A DNA stretch of 64,000 nt from Spirodela intermedia (Eukaryota; Streptophyta; Magnoliopsida; Alismatales; Araceae). Below are positions 59,418 through 64,000 of the stretch, piece by piece. The notes below the pieces were generated by a model. It ran no database searches. It worked only from the letters and a program-made list of their open reading frames with translations, and was not told the origin of the DNA. Each line of letters opens with the position of its first letter. Position 1 is the stretch's first letter. The translations under genes and the position numbers were made by a program. The stretch spans positions 3,759,001 through 3,823,000 of the forward strand of contig LR746273.1 in NCBI GenBank assembly GCA_902729315.2. Direction: 5' to 3'.

Positions 59418-60865
59418 AGACCGCATCACACATGTAAGATCCTGACAATAAAGCTTAGCCAATCATCGTCCCTACAAGATGAGCTTGCTGGTTGGATTGA
59501 TTTTTTTGTCATTAACTTTACTTTAATACAAACTAATCGCATTTTAAAAGATGCAGTAGAAAATCATGAATATTTCGATTTATTTAACTGAAGTGTTAGC
59601 ACTACGTAACGAATTTAACAGGTTCATGAAAACATTCTATTTTTTTTAGATCAATATGATTTATTTTTACAAATTTTGCTTACATAAAGTTTCTTATTTA
59701 CCCAATACTATTATTATGAAAATATTTATATCCATACCAAAGACCATGATTCTGTGGTTATTAATAACTTTATATAACCAAAAATATATATGCTTAAGAA
59801 AAAAAATAATATTAATATTATTTAGTTGATATTGTAAATATCTAATTAATTATTAAGCTATAAACAGGCTTCGCTTTTCATAGCATTTTAAAGTAAATTA
59901 AGGAATTTAACTAAAAAATTATATATATCTCTCTCTATATATATATATATTACTTTAGGTAATCTAAAAAATTAGAACAAGATAACTAAGGATAATTTGT
60001 ACTTTGTGCTATTTTTATTTATGACTTTCGTAACATTATTTTAGATAATTGGAATTTATGAAAAGGTTCATTTCCCATTAAAATTTTAGGAGATGGTTTT
60101 AAAAATTTTAAATATGTGTTTGCTGAAATAATTAACTACCATTTATGTCACTAGTATTCATATAAGTATAAAGAAAAAGTGTTATATTAAATTTAATGTT
60201 TTTATTAAAAACATTTCGTAAAAAAATTAAAAACTTGGAATGTATGTCTGCATGCTTGTTTAACATAATTTTTTCTTTTCTTGAACTTGATATAGTAACT
60301 ACATATTTAGATTCATATTAAAAGTAACTACATATTGTGTTGACACAAGAATTTCAGGTAGGAAATGAAAAAATCATGTCATTTTCACTTCTTAGTTTGT
60401 AGAGTATGTACTAGCAATTTTCAAAGAACATATTGCTTTTTATTCACACCATGTTGTTTTTTATTGACACCATTTTCAAAGAAATAATCAAATAATACAA
60501 ATATTAAATATTCCAAGTGTAAAATGGAAATGACTCTCTCTCGCTCTCCCTAATTGCATAAACATTAAAAAGTGCATCACTTAAAATGGCTGAGAAGAGA
60601 GACCCCAAACCAATGCCCAATCAAGAAACACGAAAATGCAAAAACTATAAAATAAAATATTAGAAAATATCATATTGTTCACATAGACATGAAGATTAAG
60701 ACATCTACACACTCCTGATTCCTAACAACATAATGTCCTTAAAAAAATACATACAAACATGAGACCACGGTGGTTAGCTGATATATCCAGGGAAGAAGAG
60801 TCCCAAGCTGTACAGAACGATGGACAAGAAACCGCAAGCAGCACAAGGAAAATCTCGTCGGGAAG
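59418..60865. other. AT-rich gap between convergent NDUFAF3-like and SAYSvFN genes
   Basis: No coding frame of interest. The region contains a short TA/CT microsatellite at about 59922-59951 and AT-rich tracts. It must hold both 3' untranslated regions. No polyadenylation site can be chosen with confidence. Confidence 0.5.
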
Positions 60866-61006
60866 TCACAATTGACCAGTTCTGATGTCTCTGTCTAGGC
60901 GATCTGCATTCAGAGTTCCAGGAAGCTCTCTGAAGTTTTCGTTGAATACTGAGTACGCACTGCAGGGTCACAAAGGATGGAAACATTTTATCCAAGGATA
61001 TAAATA

Positions 61007-61054
<48 letters not shown>

Positions 61055-62035
61055 CATACCTAACATCACCATCTTGCCTCTTTCCAAGATTTAAAAGGAT
61101 GACAGCGAAGCCTGTTCCGAGAATCTACATAACACATTAAAGATGACCAATGGGAGTAACTGGACTAAAAAACCAACGCCTTTTCTTGTTCTCCAGACTA
61201 TATTCCACTCAGTTATGTAATCTCCCATAATCCGGTTATTTTTCTTACTTCCACAGGAAATACACAAATCTAAGAAAGGATGAAAAACTTACAAATATTG
61301 GGCCCATATCCCATCTCTGTGCAATAGGTGCCAAAGTAAACCATAATATTATACCAAACCATGCCTTTAGACTGATTGAGAAAATTGCCATCAACACAAA
61401 ATCTGTGGACGTTAACAAAGATGATCGTCAGACATTCTATTCCCTTTCCATTTAAATGCGAGAAAATTGTGATTAAGCATCTGGATACCAGGAAACTTCA
61501 TTTTTTTCTGGAGGAAGGTGAAGATACTTTTCTTCCACCAGTTCGTGGTCTCTGGAATTTGAAACTTCTGAGTACAATAAAGTAAAAGGTAAAATTGTAA
61601 TTCAACGAATTCATAAAGGAAAATCGATTTTCTAGTATAGTTATGAGTACATCTAACCAGTTCATCATCATCGTCTTCATCCAATCCTTCACGCATGTAC
61701 TGAGCAGGTGGCTTTGGAATGACAGCAGCAATCAAAGAGTCTGGAAGAGTATTAATGTTGATGAAGTATTAGCAACAACAAAGGCACAAAAATAAACACT
61801 GAAGCCTACATTTGTGCAGCACAGACGGCCAGATAGATATTTATTTCCTTCTTGTACAGTGCAAAGATTTTTCATTACCTTCCTGTATCTCTTTATGCCT
61901 TTCATGTCTCAAACAATTAGAATATGAGGATTAAGAATATTATTGCGCGTAATATGACAATTCCAAATTTTCCTCTAACAGCCTCTGAATCTGGTGCACA
62001 GCCAGTATTTTGCTCCTAATTTCGGCAATGTTTGC
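60866..62035 (-). CDS. SAYSvFN-domain membrane protein (SAYSD1-like), 5' end not found
   Basis: Six exons join in phase on the minus strand: 62035-61980, 61907-61879 (29 nt), 61740-61651, 61402-61293, 61124-61060 and 60959-60866, giving the last 147 residues. Order of landmarks: a helical N-terminal part (ANIAEIRSKILAVHQIQRL, HERHKEIQED), VIPKPPAQYMREGLDEDDDD (acidic), two hydrophobic stretches (FVLMAIFSISLKAWFGIILW; ILGTGFAVILLNLG) and the diagnostic SAYSVFNENFRELPGTLNAD near the end. Human SAYSD1 sits at the ER translocon and takes part in UFM1-linked quality control; whether the plant protein does so is inference. No convincing first exon with a start codon was found upstream within the window. 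The exon at 62035 could instead start 15 nt earlier, at 62050. The intron at 60960-61059 is only 100 bp and is nearly half CT microsatellite. Confidence 0.85.
61010..61052. repeat. GA/CT microsatellite filling a short intron
   Basis: About 21 GA units (CT on the sense strand of the SAYSvFN gene). They begin 8 bases after the donor GTATGCA of the 100-bp last intron. Confidence 0.9.
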
Positions 62036-63614
62036 CTGTAAGGAACGTACCTAAACAATCACAAATAAAATGCATACTATTGCGAATAGACCTCCAACAA
62101 GAAGAACGCATGCGAATTGCCTCCTGGGAAATTCATTGATTAAGAAGGAATCCTTAAATGTTACATATGGCTGTTTCTGTCAACCTGCTTTATCTATTAA
62201 TTATCAATTCAATGCCTCATCACTATGTCAACACCTATGAAAAGGAAGACAGGAGATCTCACTTTAACCTTTCTGATATGCCACCATGCAACAGCTTACG
62301 TGCCCCATAACCCCCAATATCTACATCTGCCATGCCCCACCCGAACTTCGACCTCAAGCACCATTGGATCTACCAGTTCAGTGAAAGTGCCACAATGCTA
62401 ATGAGTCTCATTGCAACTCAGCAGGAATTCTTTACAGCGATTACCACAAACAAACACTGACGGGTGATCCAAATTTAGATATGACAAGAAAACTTTTCCA
62501 TTTGAACATTAGGGAATCCAGATATAATGAACCAACGATGCCCACCAATGGGACAAATAAAATACAATTATCTCAAATTCCTCAAAATCAAAATCACTGA
62601 GGCAAGCAATATGATAATCCCTCATTGTTGCATCCAATCTTGTGACACTCTCACAGGTCGTTTGCCCCTTTCAAGACTATACCAGTACTCTTGCCAGCAA
62701 CAGCCATACTTTGACATCCATCTGAGATCGATAATGGTATCGTCCTACGTCCATTAGCCTTCTGAAAGCACTAATAAGCAGCAACCCTGATGGTGCATCC
62801 TTAGTACAGAATCGGATCGAGAACTCGGTCACTTGGTTAGCAGTCATCATTGAAGATGGATTCCGTATCCCATTTGGCCTACACTTCACTTGCCTGTGCA
62901 TGCTCCCTTCTACGGTCCTCTCTCCATCTGTATTGTGATGAAATTCCAGAGATAGTATTACCTATTACGCTGACTATATATTCTTGATAGTTCGGCCCAA
63001 GATATTTAAATTATGCAAACAGATAATGGTTTCTGAAAAAGTCGTTGAACACAAGAAAAGTTAGGCATAAAGAACAACAAAAAACTTTAAAATCTAAGAG
63101 AAAATGAACCACATTTTTAACATGATAATCAAAACTATCCCACAATCGGTTGTGGTCCGTATTCAGTGAAGATGATATAAAATATAATACTTTTGAGATT
63201 AGTTGATCCACTTGATTTCAACACACCGTATGTAAGTGTTAAGCGAATGACCAACTTTAATTTCTGGCAAGAAAGAGCTGTGAAAGTAGAACAGAATCGA
63301 AAGAAATAATGAAGACCCAAAAACTGTAGCTGAAAAAGGCCCAAACAGGTGAATCGTGGACAGCCCAAATGCTGTACTCTTATAGCTACAAGATTCCTTT
63401 TTCTATGCTACTTTTTTTGTATTTTCTTCTGAGGAGTCATATGTTCTAGGTTTTTTCACTAGCAGGTTCTATTTTTCAGGAGATCTAGAACTAAATTTTT
63501 CATATTTACACAAGGACAAAATATCAAAGTAAGTTGTTGATCCCTTTCTCTCCTTGTGGATTCAAGGGTACTCTCTTTTCTGAAATTTCTATGTTAAAGT
63601 TTTTGAGCTCATAC
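62036..63614. other. Upstream part of the SAYSvFN gene or intergenic; no exon recognised
   Basis: Minus-strand text near 62290-62400 (LVDPMVLEVEVRVG-like) has the flavour of repetitive plant DNA but could not be assigned. Frames at 62677-62901 and 63135-63368 (-) are not family-like. The first exon(s) of the SAYSvFN gene may lie here or beyond the window. Confidence 0.4.
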
Positions 63615-64000
63615 ACTTGTTTTGATACCAGTTGACATAGCAGAAGGAAGATAAAATCTTGGACCTGCTAAGAACGAAAAGAAAGATCCTTTAATCCACA
63701 AGGAGCTGAAGAGGGGATCCTTGAGTCAGAAGGATTAAGAGAGGGGGTCCATTTAATCCACAAAAAGTTCCTAGAACCACAAGGAGAGAGCTAAAACAAG
63801 GCTTTGGGTCAAAAATTGTCTCCCTTTACATTTTTTCCTTCTTTAAATAGAAAAAAATATTTGGAATCTCCTCATAAGTAGGATTTGCTAATAGAAAAGT
63901 CCAAAGGAAAGGTATCTCCTATAAAAGACAAAATATAAATGAAATATCCTAATACAATGGATCTGGGGGAGAAAGCATACTGAAATGTATGGGTCATCCG
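63615..64000 (-). mobile_element. Possible edge of a minus-strand LTR element (5' LTR end and primer site)
   Basis: On the minus strand, TGTCA-AC-TGGTATCAAAACAAG places a primer-site-like sequence (63615-63630) directly after a possible LTR end at about 63633. The flanking sequence contains repeated AATCCACAAGGAG motifs (63691 and nearby) and the inverse motif at 63555. No second LTR or coding text was found, and the window ends here, so this stays a suggestion. Confidence 0.3.

Noticed and set aside
62280-62360. ATG GCA GAT start with a GTAAGC donor as first exon of the SAYSvFN gene
   Set aside because: Its phase (1) does not fit the next exon (phase 0), and the surrounding text looks like repetitive plant DNA.
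1-64000. tRNA or rRNA genes, CRISPR arrays, organellar DNA insertions, endogenous pararetroviruses
   Set aside because: Looked for by characteristic motifs on both strands. Only B-box-like fragments inside LTRs and primer-site sequences of retrotransposons were seen.

Overview
The window looks like nuclear DNA of a flowering plant, most likely a monocot. Short GC-rich coding exons with GT-AG introns sit in AT-rich, retrotransposon-filled DNA, and every recognisable protein belongs to a plant or eukaryotic family. Several genes have CT/GA-rich leaders. The monocot call is an inference from the GC-rich 5' exons and general protein character; no species is claimed. No tRNA or rRNA gene, CRISPR array, organellar insert or prokaryotic feature was seen.

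Layout. 1-17.5 kb is intergenic and dominated by LTR elements. A decayed Ty1/copia element (2994-12830, target duplication AATCA) was invaded inside pol by a second LTR element (about 5396-10217). A solo LTR of that second family lies in inverted orientation at 14764-16495 with target duplication GTACC. 18-24.2 kb holds two convergent genes: a VTT/SNARE-associated Golgi membrane protein (+) and an RBM34/Nop12-like nucleolar RNA-binding protein (-). 26.6-29.0 kb is a gag-only gypsy derivative that ends 135 bp from the stop codon of a TPR-protein gene (-, 29.2-30.1 kb). 31.6-36.9 kb is a second copia element with very short LTRs (target duplication ATCCT).

39.9-59.4 kb is the most coherent part. 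Four consecutive recognised genes have predicted mitochondrial roles: a PREY/UPF0434 Trm112-like protein (-), a BOU-type mitochondrial carrier (-), a DAR GTPase 2/MTG1-type mitoribosome GTPase (+) and an NDUFAF3-type complex I assembly factor (+). In animals PREY supports methyltransferases for complex I assembly and ubiquinone synthesis, so PREY and NDUFAF3 may serve the same assembly pathway here. Whether this grouping is more than chance needs a synteny comparison. 60.9-62.0 kb carries the 3' part of a SAYSvFN-domain membrane protein gene (-). The last few hundred bases may be the edge of another LTR element.

Exon models were built by hand from splice signals, reading phase and remembered family conservation. 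The phases of all six main gene models close exactly, but no transcript or database was consulted. Starts and UTR exons are the least certain parts.
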